Notes: a model not told the origin generated them from the letters alone. 64,000 nucleotides of DNA from Pseudoalteromonas sp. MMG007 (GCF_018100985.1 NZ_JAGJEI010000001.1:124001-188000), one strand, 5' to 3'; positions 18,271-28,966 are shown, counted from the stretch's first letter. Numbers and translations: made by a program.

Positions 18271-19275
18271 ATGAAGAAAGCTTTAGCACTGTGTTTGGGG
18301 TTAATTACGTCTATGCCAGCCTTGGCAAGCGATGTGGTTAATATTTACTCTTTTCGTCAGCCATTTTTAATCCAGCCAATTTTAAACGATTTTACAAAAC
18401 AAACAGGTATTAAAACCAACGTTGTTTTTGCTAAAAAAGGGCTAATTGAGCGTGTGAAGCGCGAAGGAAAGCACAGTAAAGCCGATTTAGTATTAACATC
18501 TAATTTTAGTGCGCTTATACAACTCGAAGACCTAAAGTTAACGCAAACCATTAAAAGCGATCGTATCGATACTAATGTCCCAGCTGCATTTCGCGATGGC
18601 GACGGCCAGTGGGTTGCCCTTACTAAGCGCGTGCGTAATGTATATTCATCTAAAGAGCGACTTGGGGCATTACCGGAGCTGAGCTATGAAGATTTAGCAG
18701 ATCCTAAATACCAAGGACAAATTTGTACACGCTCTGGTAAGCATCCGTATAATTTGGGTTTAGTGGCTTCGATGATTGCACACCATGGGGAAGCAAATAC
18801 AAAAGTTTGGTTAGAAGGTGTTAAGGCTAACTTAGCGCGTAAACCACAAGGTAACGATCGCGCGCAAGTAAAAGCGGTTAAAGAAGGTCTGTGTAATTTA
18901 GCGCTGGGTAACAGTTACTACCTGGGTAAAATGTTAGAAGATGATGCACAAAAAGCATGGGCTGAGTCTGTTAATATTAATTTCCCAAATCAAACCAATC
19001 GTGGCTCACACATAAATGTCTCGGGTGCGGTTATTACTAAGTATGCTAAAAACCCTAAAAGCGCTTTAAAACTCATAGAATATATGACCGACACTAAAGC
19101 ACAAAATATGTATGCCTCGGTTAATATGGAGTACCCGGTAAAACTAGGTGTTGAATTATCAAGCTTGGTTGCCTCTTGGGGAAGCTTCAAAGAAGATAGT
19201 TTACCTCTTGATGAAATTAGTAAATATCGCCCGTTAGCACTTAAGCTAATTGATGAGGTGAAATTCGACCTTTAA
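18271..19275 (+). CDS. fbpA: Fe(III) ABC transporter periplasmic binding protein
   Basis: The 334-residue protein begins with a signal peptide (MKKALALCLGLITSMPALA, cleavage before SDVVN) and belongs to the FbpA/FutA/IdiA transferrin-like clade. VNIYSFRQ, a tandem tyrosine pair in GNSYYLGKM (typical iron ligands) and GAVITKYAKNPKSALKLIEYM all fit. It delivers ferric iron to the permease from the periplasm. The stop codon overlaps the fbpB start by one base (TAATG), so the three genes form a translationally coupled operon. A Fur-like site overlaps the leader. Confidence 0.93.
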   Translation: MKKALALCLGLITSMPALASDVVNIYSFRQPFLIQPILNDFTKQTGIKTNVVFAKKGLIERVKREGKHSKADLVLTSNFSALIQLEDLKLTQTIKSDRIDTNVPAAFRDGDGQWVALTKRVRNVYSSKERLGALPELSYEDLADPKYQGQICTRSGKHPYNLGLVASMIAHHGEANTKVWLEGVKANLARKPQGNDRAQVKAVKEGLCNLALGNSYYLGKMLEDDAQKAWAESVNINFPNQTNRGSHINVSGAVITKYAKNPKSALKLIEYMTDTKAQNMYASVNMEYPVKLGVELSSLVASWGSFKEDSLPLDEISKYRPLALKLIDEVKFDL

Positions 19276-20906
19276 TGAATGCTAAATTTAAGCTGTCGAA
19301 ATGGCAGCTATTTGCGTGGGTAACAGGCTTAATGCTGTCGGCCCCATTGTTTTTCCTATTATTTGAATCCTTACAAGGCGACTCTGAGGTATTTTCCCAC
19401 CTTTGGGATACAGTGCTGTGGGATTATATTTTAAATACGGTACTACTTGTTTTTGGTGTGTGTGTACTTAGCTGCGCTATTGCTCTGCCGCTTGGTTGGC
19501 TCACTGCGTATTGTCACTTTCCTGGTAAAAAGCAATTTGAATGGGCACTTATGCTGCCTCTTGCCATGCCAACCTACATAATTGCTTATGTTTATACCGA
19601 CTTACTTGATTACGCAGGCCCTGTTCAAATAGCCCTCAGAGAGTGGTTTGGCTGGCAATCCCCTAACGATTATTGGTTTTTTGATATACGCACTTTACCT
19701 GGTGCAATAGTCATGATTGCCTTAGTGCTTTACCCATATTTGTTTTTAATCTTTAAAACAGCTCTTCGTGAACAGTCATTTAAGTTAGTGCAAGCGAGTC
19801 AACTAATGGGCTTGTCTCCTTGGCAAAGCTTTTTTAGGGTAAGTTTAGTGCTTTCGCGCGGGGCTATAGTTGCGGCGCTTGCACTAATTAGTATGGAAAC
19901 CATGGCTGACTTTGCAACTGTTAGCTATTTTGCCGTAAGTACATTAACGACTGCCGTTTACGATACGTGGTTTGGTTACTACTCATTAACAGCAGCTGCC
20001 AAAATATCGGGTGTCATGCTGCTACTTTTATTTTTAGCATTAATGGCCGAGCGCTTTAGTCGCCGCAAGCAAGCTGTGTTTGAGCGCCAATCAAGTGTTA
20101 ATAGTGAGGCGTTATATATTCTAAAAGGTAAGTCAGCATGGTTAGCTACATTATTTTGTAGTGCTATTTTAATCCTTGCGTTTATTATTCCTATTGCTGT
20201 GCTTTTAAGTTATGCAATTACATACTTTGATAAGGCATGGAATGCCGAATTTTTTAGCTACGCGTGGCAAAGCTTAAAAGTGGCAGCAATAGTGAGTGTT
20301 GCGGCTATTGTATTGAGTATCTTTGTGGTGTTTTATCAACGCGTAGCAAAACAGACATATCCTTTAGTACCAGGTCGGTTAGCAAGTACAGGCTATGCGC
20401 TACCCGGTACTGTGCTTGCAATTGCGGTGCTACTGCCACTCACTTTACTAGAAAGCTCTATTAATACAGCGCTAGAACCTTATAACTTAGATATAGGGTT
20501 ATTACTTACAGGCAGTATTTTAACTATCATACTCGCTTATGTTGTGCGTTTTTATGCGATTGCTCATGGTGCTATAGAATCAAGCTTTGTACGGATCAGC
20601 CCCTCGCTTGATATGGCCAGCCAATCTATGGGTAAAAGCTTAGGGCAAACACTGCGTTTAGTGCATTTACCTTTGCTACGAAGAGGGTTACTGACCGCTG
20701 CGTTATTAGTGTTTATTGAATGCATGAAAGAACTGCCAGCAGCTTTATTATTGCGACCTTTTAACTTTGAAAGTTTAGCGACACATGTTTTTCAGTACGT
20801 GAGTGATGAGCAATTAGAGCTTGCGTCTATATCTGCATTATTTATTGTTATTGTTGGGTTTATACCTTTGTATTTTATTAACCGTTCTATGGAGCAGCGC
20901 AGTTAA
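19275..20906 (+). CDS. fbpB: Fe(III) ABC transporter permease
   Basis: The 543-residue inner-membrane protein has about twelve hydrophobic segments in two homologous halves, as in FbpB/SfuB permeases. Each half carries an EAA-type loop that contacts the ATPase (around QASQLMGLSPWQSFF in the first half and MASQSMGKSLGQTLR in the second). It sits between the binding protein and ATPase genes with no gap (overlap with fbpA of one base, fbpC begins at the next base). Ferric iron specificity is inferred from the whole operon. Confidence 0.93.
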   Translation: MNAKFKLSKWQLFAWVTGLMLSAPLFFLLFESLQGDSEVFSHLWDTVLWDYILNTVLLVFGVCVLSCAIALPLGWLTAYCHFPGKKQFEWALMLPLAMPTYIIAYVYTDLLDYAGPVQIALREWFGWQSPNDYWFFDIRTLPGAIVMIALVLYPYLFLIFKTALREQSFKLVQASQLMGLSPWQSFFRVSLVLSRGAIVAALALISMETMADFATVSYFAVSTLTTAVYDTWFGYYSLTAAAKISGVMLLLLFLALMAERFSRRKQAVFERQSSVNSEALYILKGKSAWLATLFCSAILILAFIIPIAVLLSYAITYFDKAWNAEFFSYAWQSLKVAAIVSVAAIVLSIFVVFYQRVAKQTYPLVPGRLASTGYALPGTVLAIAVLLPLTLLESSINTALEPYNLDIGLLLTGSILTIILAYVVRFYAIAHGAIESSFVRISPSLDMASQSMGKSLGQTLRLVHLPLLRRGLLTAALLVFIECMKELPAALLLRPFNFESLATHVFQYVSDEQLELASISALFIVIVGFIPLYFINRSMEQRS

Positions 20907-21953
20907 ATGAGTAGTTTAATTTTACAAGGCGTGAGCTATCACTACAGTGCTACGCAAGTGCTGCATAATTTAGATCTAACGGTGGGTAAGGACGAAATAG
21001 TATGCTTACTTGGCGCCAGTGGTTGTGGCAAAACAACAACATTAAAAGCAATTGCAGGGTTAATTGAGACTAATCAAGGTAGTATATTTATAGATGGTAA
21101 ACTTGTAAGCGACGAGAAATCGTTTATCTCACCAGAGCATCGTAATATAGGAATGATGTTTCAAGATTATGCGTTGTTTCCGCACCTTACAGTGGCCGAT
21201 AATATTGCGTTTGGGCTAAACAAAACAAATAAAGAGCAAAAGCACGCGCGTGTTGAGGAAATGCTTAAGTTGGTGCACTTAACCGGCTGTGCAAAACGTT
21301 TTCCACATCAGCTCTCTGGTGGGCAGCAGCAACGTGTAGCTATAGCGCGGGCACTGGCTTATAAACCGAGTTTATTATTGCTCGATGAGCCCTTTTCTAA
21401 TATTGATACGCAAGTGCGTTTTGAGCTTATTGCAGATATCCGTCGCATTATTAAAACGCAGCAAGTGTCAGCTGTATTCGTTACACACTCAAAGGAAGAG
21501 GCCTTTGCTTTTTCAGACACGCTTGCCATTATGCATCGAGGTAAAATTGCTCAGCAGGGCTCACCAGAAGCGCTTTTTGCTATGCCAAAGTCAAAGGAGG
21601 TTGCAGAGTTTCTGGGTCAGGGCATATACTTAGACGCACAGGTATTAACAGCAACTGAATATAATACGGCGTTTGGTGTCGTTAAATCACAAGTTGCGCA
21701 TACACATAAAGCTAAAAATGGGCAATTGTATATTCGCCCTCATCAAATAGAATTAGCGTGTAAAAATTGCGATGAAAATAGCCAAGCTATTACTATTTTA
21801 AGTCGTCGATTTATTGGCTCTGCTTATATTTATAGTGTTGTAATTGCAGAGCAAGAGATTGAAGTTGCTGCACAATATGGCCAATCATTTGAGAAAAATG
21901 AACAGGTTATTATAAAAATAAAACCCCACACGGTGAATTTCTTCGAATCATAA
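20907..21953 (+). CDS. fbpC: Fe(III) ABC transporter ATP-binding protein
   Basis: The 348-residue ATPase has Walker A GASGCGKTTT (about 37-46), Q-loop FQDYALFPHLT, ABC signature LSGGQQQRVA, Walker B LLLLDEPF and switch His in FVTHSKEEA. The C-terminal ~110 residues form the OB-like (TOBE) regulatory domain usual for FbpC/PotA-type subunits. It starts at the base after the fbpB stop codon. It energises the fbpAB iron importer at the inner face of the membrane. Confidence 0.94.
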   Translation: MSSLILQGVSYHYSATQVLHNLDLTVGKDEIVCLLGASGCGKTTTLKAIAGLIETNQGSIFIDGKLVSDEKSFISPEHRNIGMMFQDYALFPHLTVADNIAFGLNKTNKEQKHARVEEMLKLVHLTGCAKRFPHQLSGGQQQRVAIARALAYKPSLLLLDEPFSNIDTQVRFELIADIRRIIKTQQVSAVFVTHSKEEAFAFSDTLAIMHRGKIAQQGSPEALFAMPKSKEVAEFLGQGIYLDAQVLTATEYNTAFGVVKSQVAHTHKAKNGQLYIRPHQIELACKNCDENSQAITILSRRFIGSAYIYSVVIAEQEIEVAAQYGQSFEKNEQVIIKIKPHTVNFFES

Positions 21954-21998
21954 TTAATGTGTTATTCGCTGTGTTATATAAAAAGCTAAGGAATAACA

Positions 21999-22898
21999 AT
22001 GGCGCAAGCGCAGTCTGGGATTTGTGCTGAAGCAAACTTACATGGTTTGCACCTATTTTTTAATGTGTTTGACGCTCAGGACGAATCGTTGCGTGCAAAG
22101 CTCAAACGAGTTAGCGCTATTGAGGAAGAGTTTAGCGATCAGTTTTCGGAGTCTATGCTTTCGTGCATGGTGGCTATTGGCGCCCAGTATTGGCCGCATA
22201 TTTTGCCTGAATATATCCCTAGCGAACTACAAAGCTTTCCTAATATAAACCATAGTGATTTTGTTATGAGTGCCCAGCCATGTGACTTATTTATTCAAAT
22301 ACGCTCAGACCGAGAAGACGTTAACCATTTATTTGCACTACAAATTTTAAAACTATTTGCCCCTGATGTTGAGTTAGTGGAGCAAATTCGTAACTTTCGC
22401 TTTTTAGATGGCCGTGACTTTAACGGTTTTATTTATGGAGGCGATACACCCCATGGTAGGCAAAAGCGTGCAACGGCGCTGGTTAACAAACCTAATAGCT
22501 TTGAAGATCAGGGCAGCTATATTCATGTGCAGCGTTTTAAGCACGATTTAACTGTGTGGCAGCATTTATCGCTGAGCGAGCAAGAGCAAATTATGGGGCG
22601 TACACGTTTAGATAATACACTCATTGAGCCCGCTATTAGCACTAGCCATGCAACGCGAAGTGAATTAAAAGATGAAAATGGTCATGCACTATTACTTAAC
22701 CAAAGTATGCCGTATGGCGACGTATATGAGCAAGGAATGCTAAGTATCACTTGCTCTGCGTCGGGAAGTGCGTTTGAAAAAGTACTTATGAGTCGCTTAG
22801 GGGAAGGAGAGTGCTATGACCATTGGCTCGATTTTACTCAAGCCGATATGGGCTCTGCATTTTTTGCACCCTCAATTGGGTTTTTAAAGCAGCTTTAA
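21999..22898 (+). CDS. DyP-type peroxidase-like haem protein with altered distal site
   Basis: The 299-residue protein has the two-domain ferredoxin-like fold pattern of the B-type DyP family (YfeX/TyrA-like) and a candidate proximal haem ligand His217 in [14 protein letters not shown]. The GxxDG motif reads GFIYG (143-147), so the distal catalytic Asp is Tyr146. The distal Arg expected just before QSMPYG is Asn234. Normal DyP peroxidase chemistry is therefore doubtful; haem binding or another redox role is possible. It lies 45 bp after fbpC, probably co-transcribed with iron uptake, and has no signal peptide. Its end overlaps the convergent argR by four bases. Confidence 0.85.
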   Translation: MAQAQSGICAEANLHGLHLFFNVFDAQDESLRAKLKRVSAIEEEFSDQFSESMLSCMVAIGAQYWPHILPEYIPSELQSFPNINHSDFVMSAQPCDLFIQIRSDREDVNHLFALQILKLFAPDVELVEQIRNFRFLDGRDFNGFIYGGDTPHGRQKRATALVNKPNSFEDQGSYIHVQRFKHDLTVWQHLSLSEQEQIMGRTRLDNTLIEPAISTSHATRSELKDENGHALLLNQSMPYGDVYEQGMLSITCSASGSAFEKVLMSRLGEGECYDHWLDFTQADMGSAFFAPSIGFLKQL

Positions 22899-23362
22899 AC
22901 CGTATCAAATAAAATACGGACGCGCTCGAGCGTAATGTCTATTTCTGATATTTTTGCTGGCGCAATAAATATGGTGTCATCACCTGCAATTGTGCCTAAA
23001 ACACCATCTGCTTTACCTAATGAGTCCAGCAAACGTGCAATTAATTGTGCAGCGCCAGGACTCGTGGTGATGATAATCATCATTTCATTATGCATAATAT
23101 CAATTACTAGCTGACGCAGCGGGCTTTTAGCTGTTGGTACACCCATTTCGGCCGGTAAGCAGTAAACCATTTCTTGCTTTGCGTTACGTGTACGTACAGC
23201 GCCAAACTTGCTTAACATACGCGACACTTTACTTTGGCTTATGTTGTCAAAGCCTTGTTCTTTTAGAGCATCGACTATTTCGCCTTGAGAGCCAAAATTT
23301 TCTTCTTTTAAAAGGGATTTAAACGCTTTAACCAACGCTTCTTGTTTATCTTGTGGTTGCAT
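22895..23362 (-). CDS. argR: Arginine repressor ArgR
   Basis: This 155-residue hexameric regulator has an N-terminal winged helix (about 1-75, with [14 protein letters not shown] and SQSKVSRML) and a C-terminal arginine-binding oligomerisation domain ending in [12 protein letters not shown]. In E. coli it represses arginine biosynthesis with L-arginine as corepressor and acts at dimer resolution sites. It is divergent from mdh, the conserved gammaproteobacterial order. An ARG-like box lies in the shared upstream region, consistent with autoregulation. Confidence 0.96.
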   Translation of the reverse strand: MQPQDKQEALVKAFKSLLKEENFGSQGEIVDALKEQGFDNISQSKVSRMLSKFGAVRTRNAKQEMVYCLPAEMGVPTAKSPLRQLVIDIMHNEMMIIITTSPGAAQLIARLLDSLGKADGVLGTIAGDDTIFIAPAKISEIDITLERVRILFDTV

Positions 23363-23409
23363 AGTCTTTATTCATTTTTGTTATTTATAATGCAAATTCT
23401 ACACAAAAA

Positions 23410-23423
23410 TGAATAATTATGCA
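23410..23423. promoter_or_regulatory. ARG box between argR and mdh
   Basis: TGAATAATTATGCA differs by one base from the TGAATAATTATTCA dyad recognised by ArgR. The AT-rich sequence nearer argR contains partial half-sites (TGCATTATAAATAA on the minus strand), but a clean second box at the usual 21-bp spacing is not clear. Confidence 0.6.
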
Positions 23424-23587
23424 GCAGTTGTTTAGTTAACTTGCCAGTTTGATGCGATAAACGAGCAATGTTTACAACTATGGTCGAAAATATATCTGAA
23501 ATAAGCAGGATAAATTTGTTTTTAGTCGCTAATTTCATTATCTTAAGAGCCACAAATATTTCCTACCTCAAATTACGGAGAATTCCA

Positions 23588-24520
23588 ATGAAAGTTGCTG
23601 TATTAGGTGCTGCAGGCGGTATCGGTCAAGCGTTGTCTTTATTATTAAAAACAGGCTTACCAGCTGGTTCTGAATTATCACTTTACGATGTTGCACCAGT
23701 AGTACCAGGTGTTGCTGTTGATCTTTCTCACATCCCAACAGATGTAAAAGTTGAAGGCTTTGGCGCAGACGATTTAAATAAAGCGCTTGAAGGTTCTGAT
23801 ATCGTACTTATCCCAGCGGGTATGCCACGTAAACCAGGTATGGATCGTGCGGATTTATTCAACGTAAATGCCGGCATCATCAAAACATTAGCTGAAGGCA
23901 TTGTTGCAAGCTGTCCTAAAGCGTTTGTAGGTATTATTACAAACCCAGTAAACGGCACTGTACCAATTGTTGCTGAAGTATTTAAAAAAGCAGGTACTTA
24001 CGACGCTAAACGCGTATTTGGTATTACTACACTTGACGTGATTCGTTCAGAAGCATTTGTTGCTGAACTTAAAGGCGTAGACGTAGCAACTGTTAAAGTA
24101 CCAGTAATTGGCGGTCACTCAGGCACAACTATTCTTCCTCTACTTTCTCAAGTTGAAGGCGTAAGCTTTACAGATGAAGAAGTTGCTGCACTTACTCCAC
24201 GTATCCAAAACGCAGGTACTGAGGTTGTAAATGCTAAAGCGGGTGGTGGTTCTGCTACATTATCTATGGGTGCTGCTGCTGCACGTTTTTGTATGTCTTT
24301 AGTTAAAGGCCTACAAGGTGAAGACGTTGTAGATTACGCATATGTTGCTGTTGAAAATGGCGATGCAGAGTACTTTGCTCACCCAGTACGTTTAGGTAAA
24401 AACGGCGTAGAAGAAATTCTTTCTTACGGCGAGCTAAGCGCATTTGAAGAAAAAGCTAAAAACGATATGCTTGAAACACTGAAAAAAGACATCAAAGAAG
24501 GTGTTGATTTCATGGCGTAA
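23588..24520 (+). CDS. mdh: Malate dehydrogenase
   Basis: NAD-dependent malate dehydrogenase of the TCA cycle, 310 residues, matching E. coli Mdh. The Rossmann motif GAAGGIGQA starts at residue 7. The substrate arginines are in [12 protein letters not shown], and the catalytic His is in [12 protein letters not shown] placed the start at the ATG preceded by ACGGAGAATTCC. An in-frame ATG 120 bp upstream would add residues foreign to the family and lies in the argR regulatory region. A terminator follows. Confidence 0.98.
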   Translation: MKVAVLGAAGGIGQALSLLLKTGLPAGSELSLYDVAPVVPGVAVDLSHIPTDVKVEGFGADDLNKALEGSDIVLIPAGMPRKPGMDRADLFNVNAGIIKTLAEGIVASCPKAFVGIITNPVNGTVPIVAEVFKKAGTYDAKRVFGITTLDVIRSEAFVAELKGVDVATVKVPVIGGHSGTTILPLLSQVEGVSFTDEEVAALTPRIQNAGTEVVNAKAGGGSATLSMGAAAARFCMSLVKGLQGEDVVDYAYVAVENGDAEYFAHPVRLGKNGVEEILSYGELSAFEEKAKNDMLETLKKDIKEGVDFMA

Positions 24521-24536
24521 TAGCCAATTGAGTATT

Positions 24537-24564
24537 AAAAAAGCCTGCATTTGCAGGCTTTTTT
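24537..24564. terminator. mdh terminator
   Basis: AAAAAAGCCTGCA / TGCAGGCTTTTTT hairpin in the gap between the convergent mdh and ispB genes, usable on both strands. Confidence 0.9.
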
Positions 24565-24614
24565 GTTGCTCGAGATTTGTTTACTCTTAATCAAAATTAA
24601 GAGGCGTACTAAGG

Positions 24615-25586
24615 TTAGTGATCGCGGTCAACGGCTATGCGGGCTAAGCTAACTAATGCTTGTTTGTATTCAGATTCAGGTAAAAAGTCTAAGCAAGCAA
24701 TCGCTTTATCGGCTTCAAGCTCTGCTTTTTGCATTGTAAACTCAAGCGCATTGGTTTGTTTGAGCGTAGACAAAATCTCTTCTAAATGCTCCATACCATT
24801 ACTGTGTTCAATAGCGTCACGAATTAATTGTGTTTGATGTGTATTGCCATGTTGCATTGCATATATAAGTGGCAAAGTTGGCTTACCTTCTGCTAAATCA
24901 TCACCTATATTTTTACCTAATTGATCAGCATCTGCATTGTAATCAAGTACGTCATCAACAAGCTGAAAAGCGGTACCTAAATGCATACCGTATAAATTAA
25001 GAGCTTCAAGTGTTGATTGATCCTGCTCGGTAATAATTGCAGCTAGGCCTGTAGCTGCTTCAAATAACTTAGCTGTTTTAGAATAAATAACCTGCATGTA
25101 GCTAGCTTCGGTGGTGTCGGGATCGTTGCAGTTCATTAATTGCAGTACTTCGCCCTCAGCAATAATGTTAGTTGCATCCGCGAGGACTTGCATAACTTGC
25201 ATTTTACCAAGCCCAACCATTAGCTGAAAAGAGCGAGTGTAAATAAAGTCACCCACAAGTACGCTGGCAGCATTGCCAAATTCAGCGTTTGCTGTAGGTG
25301 TGCCACGGCGTAAGTTAGACTCATCTACAACGTCATCGTGTAACAGCGTTGCGGTATGAATAAACTCAACAATTGTTGCAAGCGTAATATGATCTTTGCC
25401 CTGATAGCCTAACGCTCTGGCAGCTAATATAGCCAGCATCGGACGCACGCGCTTACCACCGCTGTTTACAATGTATAAACCTAGTTGGTTAACTAACGCC
25501 ACATCTGAGCGCATTTGCGCATGTATAAGTTGATTGACGTCATTCATATCGCTTTCGATTAACGCCTGGATAGCTTTTATATCCAT
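24615..25586 (-). CDS. ispB: Octaprenyl diphosphate synthase
   Basis: IspB builds the polyprenyl tail of ubiquinone and menaquinone from FPP and IPP. The protein of about 323 residues has both aspartate-rich motifs: first LLHDDVVDESNLRRG, second LVDDVLDY. GGKRVRPM and the KTAKLFEA region also match. The start is the ATG with GGAG eight bases upstream; an upstream TTG would add only five residues. It is divergent from rplU-rpmA-obgE, the usual order. The protein acts at the inner face of the membrane. Confidence 0.96.
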   Translation of the reverse strand: MDIKAIQALIESDMNDVNQLIHAQMRSDVALVNQLGLYIVNSGGKRVRPMLAILAARALGYQGKDHITLATIVEFIHTATLLHDDVVDESNLRRGTPTANAEFGNAASVLVGDFIYTRSFQLMVGLGKMQVMQVLADATNIIAEGEVLQLMNCNDPDTTEASYMQVIYSKTAKLFEAATGLAAIITEQDQSTLEALNLYGMHLGTAFQLVDDVLDYNADADQLGKNIGDDLAEGKPTLPLIYAMQHGNTHQTQLIRDAIEHSNGMEHLEEILSTLKQTNALEFTMQKAELEADKAIACLDFLPESEYKQALVSLARIAVDRDH

Positions 25587-26008
25587 TGATCTCCGAGCCA
25601 ATTTTTATGTGTGAACGGCGCAGATTGTACAACAAAAAACGCACTAGCTCGATATTTTGTGACGATTGATTGAAAAAACACTATTAAAGTACTTAATTTA
25701 GACTGAATTAGCGAAGATAACTGTTTAATTGATAACCAAATCGTAGTGTCAGTTACGATTAGTTATTGTACTGTTGGCGGGTTGTTTGCCTACTTAAAAT
25801 AATTTTAAGCAAGGGCCAAAAAGCGCTTGGCAAAAGGCCTAATTAATATAAAATAGGGGAAATATTGAATTGCTCTCAATGCAGCTACTTTTTATTCATT
25901 TTAATTACAAAATAGGCTTGCTAGTTATTTCGCGTTAGCGTAAACTTCGCGCCCTATCGAAGAATATTTTAGTTGCGTCGATTTGAGGGCGCACAGACGG
26001 AGTTAATT
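25587..26008. other. Divergent regulatory region ispB / rplU
   Basis: About 420 bp of AT-rich non-coding sequence holding both promoters. A short GCCAA...TTGGC dyad near 25814-25832 is visible. I recognise no known ribosomal-protein leader structure. Confidence 0.45.
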
Positions 26009-26320
26009 ATGTACGCGGTTTTCCAAAGTGGTGGTAAACAGCATCGTGTGACTGAAGGTCAAACGATTCGTCTTGAAAAATTAGACGTTGAAACTGGTGC
26101 GGCAGTAGAATTTGATTCAGTACTTTTAGTTGCTGATGGTGAGAAAATCGAGATCGGTGTACCGTTCGTAAACGGTGGTAAAGTAACAGCTGAGGTTGTT
26201 TCACATGGTCGCGGTGAGAAGATTAAGGTTGTTAAATTTAGACGCCGTAAGCATTCTCGTAAGCAAATGGGCCATCGTCAATGGTTCACTGAAGTTAAAA
26301 TCACTGGCATTAGCGCTTAA
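26009..26320 (+). CDS. rplU: 50S ribosomal protein L21
   Basis: The 103-residue protein begins [14 protein letters not shown] and contains the family sequence [14 protein letters not shown] near the C-terminus. The ATG start is preceded by ACGGAGT and gives exactly the enteric length. An earlier in-frame start at 25973 would add residues absent from the family. L21 binds 23S rRNA in the large subunit. The gene is followed 16 bp later by rpmA. Confidence 0.98.
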   Translation: MYAVFQSGGKQHRVTEGQTIRLEKLDVETGAAVEFDSVLLVADGEKIEIGVPFVNGGKVTAEVVSHGRGEKIKVVKFRRRKHSRKQMGHRQWFTEVKITGISA

Positions 26321-26336
26321 TTAGAGGTACTTAGAA

Positions 26337-26594
26337 ATGGCACATAAAAAAGCAGCTGGTAGTACTCGTAACGGTCGCGATTCAGAAAGCAAACGCCTAG
26401 GTGTTAAGCGTTTTGGTGGCGAATCAGTTCTAGCGGGTAGCATCATTGTTCGTCAACGTGGAACTCGTTTCCACCCTGGCGCAAACGTAGGTATCGGTAA
26501 AGACCACACTATCTTCGCAAAAGCAGATGGTAAAGTTCAATTTGAACAAAAAGGTCCTTTAAACCGTAAATACGTAACTATCGTAGCTGAGTAA
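26337..26594 (+). CDS. rpmA: 50S ribosomal protein L27
   Basis: The 85-residue L27 starts [16 protein letters not shown], so the flexible N-terminal tail that reaches the peptidyl transferase centre is intact and needs no proteolytic processing (no Firmicutes-type leader). [17 protein letters not shown] core sequence ([13 protein letters not shown]) is present. It is co-transcribed with rplU and followed by an intrinsic terminator. Confidence 0.98.
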   Translation: MAHKKAAGSTRNGRDSESKRLGVKRFGGESVLAGSIIVRQRGTRFHPGANVGIGKDHTIFAKADGKVQFEQKGPLNRKYVTIVAE

Positions 26595-26608
26595 TCAGTA
26601 AGGTAGTT

Positions 26609-26635
26609 AAAAACCCCGCCTTTGCGGGGTTTTTT
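26609..26635 (+). terminator. rplU-rpmA terminator
   Basis: AAAAACCCCGC / GCGGGGTTTTTT hairpin 14 bp after the rpmA stop codon. Confidence 0.9.
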
Positions 26636-26654
26636 GTTTTGTAGTCCAGTCAAA

Positions 26655-26696
26655 TATATACCCAAGCCTGCATTTGCGTTGGCTTGGGTATATAAT
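26655..26696 (+). promoter_or_regulatory. 14-bp palindrome overlapping the obgE -10 box
   Basis: TATATACCCAAGCC (26655-26668) pairs perfectly with GGCTTGGGTATATA (26681-26694) around a 12-base loop. The right arm runs into TATAAT (26691-26696), a likely -10 box 39 bp before the obgE ATG. It could be an operator, an attenuating hairpin or a terminator-like remnant. No U-tract follows. Confidence 0.6.
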
Positions 26697-26728
26697 AGAG
26701 TTATTAAACAAGCCAATCCCTAAAGTGA

Positions 26729-27892
<1,164 letters not shown>

Positions 27893-27908
27893 TAAAACTG
27901 AATTTACT

Positions 27909-27932
27909 AAAAAGGAGCTTATGCTCCTTTTT
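27909..27932 (+). terminator. obgE terminator
   Basis: AAAAAGGAGC TTAT GCTCCTTTTT hairpin between obgE and folA. Confidence 0.85.
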
Positions 27933-27965
27933 CTTTGTTTAAGAATAAAGTACTAGGTATTTAAT

Positions 27966-28457
27966 ATGATAATTTCTATGATCGCTGCAATGGCAAACAA
28001 TCGTGTAATTGGCCTCGACAATAAAATGCCATGGCATTTGCCAGCGGATTTACAGCATTTTAAAAAAGTGACAACAGGTAAACCTGTGATCATGGGGCGC
28101 AAAACATTTGAGTCAATTGGGCGTCCTTTACCAGGTCGTCGTAATATTATTATTACCCGTAATAATGACTACAGTGCACCAGATATTGAAACAGTAACTA
28201 CGCCAGAGGCTGCATTGAACCTAGTTAGTGACGTTGAAGAAGTAATGATTATTGGCGGCGGAAATATTTATCAGCAGTTTTTAGAAAAAGCTGAACGCTT
28301 GTATTTAACCTTTATAGACTTAGATGTAAAAGGGGATACTCAGTTTCCTGATTATAATAAAGTGGCTAACTGGAATGTTGAAGAAGAGATTCAAAACCTT
28401 CCAGATGAGAAGAATAAATCTAGTTATAAATTCGTAACTTTATACAAAAAACGTTAA
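27966..28457 (+). CDS. folA: Dihydrofolate reductase
   Basis: DHFR reduces dihydrofolate to tetrahydrofolate with NADPH. At 163 residues it matches chromosomal enteric FolA. MISMIAAMANNRVIG is the N-terminal strand. The catalytic Asp sits in the MPWHLPADLQHF segment, the NADPH-binding motif is VIMGRKTFESIGRPLPGR, and IIGGGNIYQQF is the second glycine motif. The residues around the antifolate site look normal, with nothing pointing to a trimethoprim-resistant plasmid type. Confidence 0.97.
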   Translation: MIISMIAAMANNRVIGLDNKMPWHLPADLQHFKKVTTGKPVIMGRKTFESIGRPLPGRRNIIITRNNDYSAPDIETVTTPEAALNLVSDVEEVMIIGGGNIYQQFLEKAERLYLTFIDLDVKGDTQFPDYNKVANWNVEEEIQNLPDEKNKSSYKFVTLYKKR

Positions 28458-28535
28458 CATTATTGCGTAAATTTTAGTGTGTTGGTACAATATTAAACAG
28501 TCGATATAAGAAAAAAGTACCATAAAGGGTTTGTC

Positions 28536-28913
28536 ATGTTTAAATTACCAAAGCTAGCTGTTCTTACTGCTGTTGTAGCTGTAAGTTCGTTTTCGTATAC
28601 AGCACCAGTAAAGGCTGAAGATCAATTAGCGGTATCTATTTGTGAGTACATTGCTGCTGATGATAAAAACCGATTACGCAGTAAGCTTAAAAGCTCTCGC
28701 GTAAAAATCCGTAATATTTATGATGCAATACAGTGTAATGGTAATAACTTACTTCGCCATGCAGTAGCTAGTAATGCAGTTCATGCCGGCGAATATATAG
28801 TTAAAAACCTATCTAAGAGCTCGCTTTCTGATGGTGCTGATATTTCGTGGGCTGAAGGCAATCATGCTGGTTCACCTCTTATTGCTGTAATTAAAGACCG
28901 CGCAGGACTTTAA
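28536..28913 (+). CDS. Small exported DUF3718-like protein
   Basis: This 125-residue protein has a signal peptide (MFKLPKLAVLTAVVAV...YTAPVKA, cleavage before EDQLA). The mature part holds two cysteines (CEYIAADDKNRLR and IQCNGNNLLRHA) likely to form a disulfide. The pattern of CE-IAADD-NRLRSKLK and IYD-I-CNG-NLLRHA resembles DUF3718, a family of small secreted proteins in Alteromonadales and Vibrionales with no known function. RBS AAAGGG lies before the ATG. It is a single-gene unit followed by a terminator. Confidence 0.75.
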   Translation: MFKLPKLAVLTAVVAVSSFSYTAPVKAEDQLAVSICEYIAADDKNRLRSKLKSSRVKIRNIYDAIQCNGNNLLRHAVASNAVHAGEYIVKNLSKSSLSDGADISWAEGNHAGSPLIAVIKDRAGL

Positions 28914-28925
28914 TAAACTATTTTA

Positions 28926-28952
28926 AAAGCCGCGTTTAGTACGCGGTTTTTT
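28926..28952 (+). terminator. Terminator after the DUF3718-like gene
   Basis: CCGCG TTTAGTA CGCGG stem with A- and T-rich flanks and TTTTTT after it. Confidence 0.85.
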
Positions 28953-28966
28953 ATTGCCAAAATATT

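Noticed and set aside
23468..23587. Upstream extension of malate dehydrogenase by 40 codons
   Set aside because: The extra residues are unlike the family, and a good ribosome site lies before the ATG at 23588, which gives the standard N-terminus.
25973..26008. Earlier start for L21
   Set aside because: L21 of normal length starts [11 protein letters not shown] at 26009 behind ACGGAGT; the upstream codons have no counterpart.
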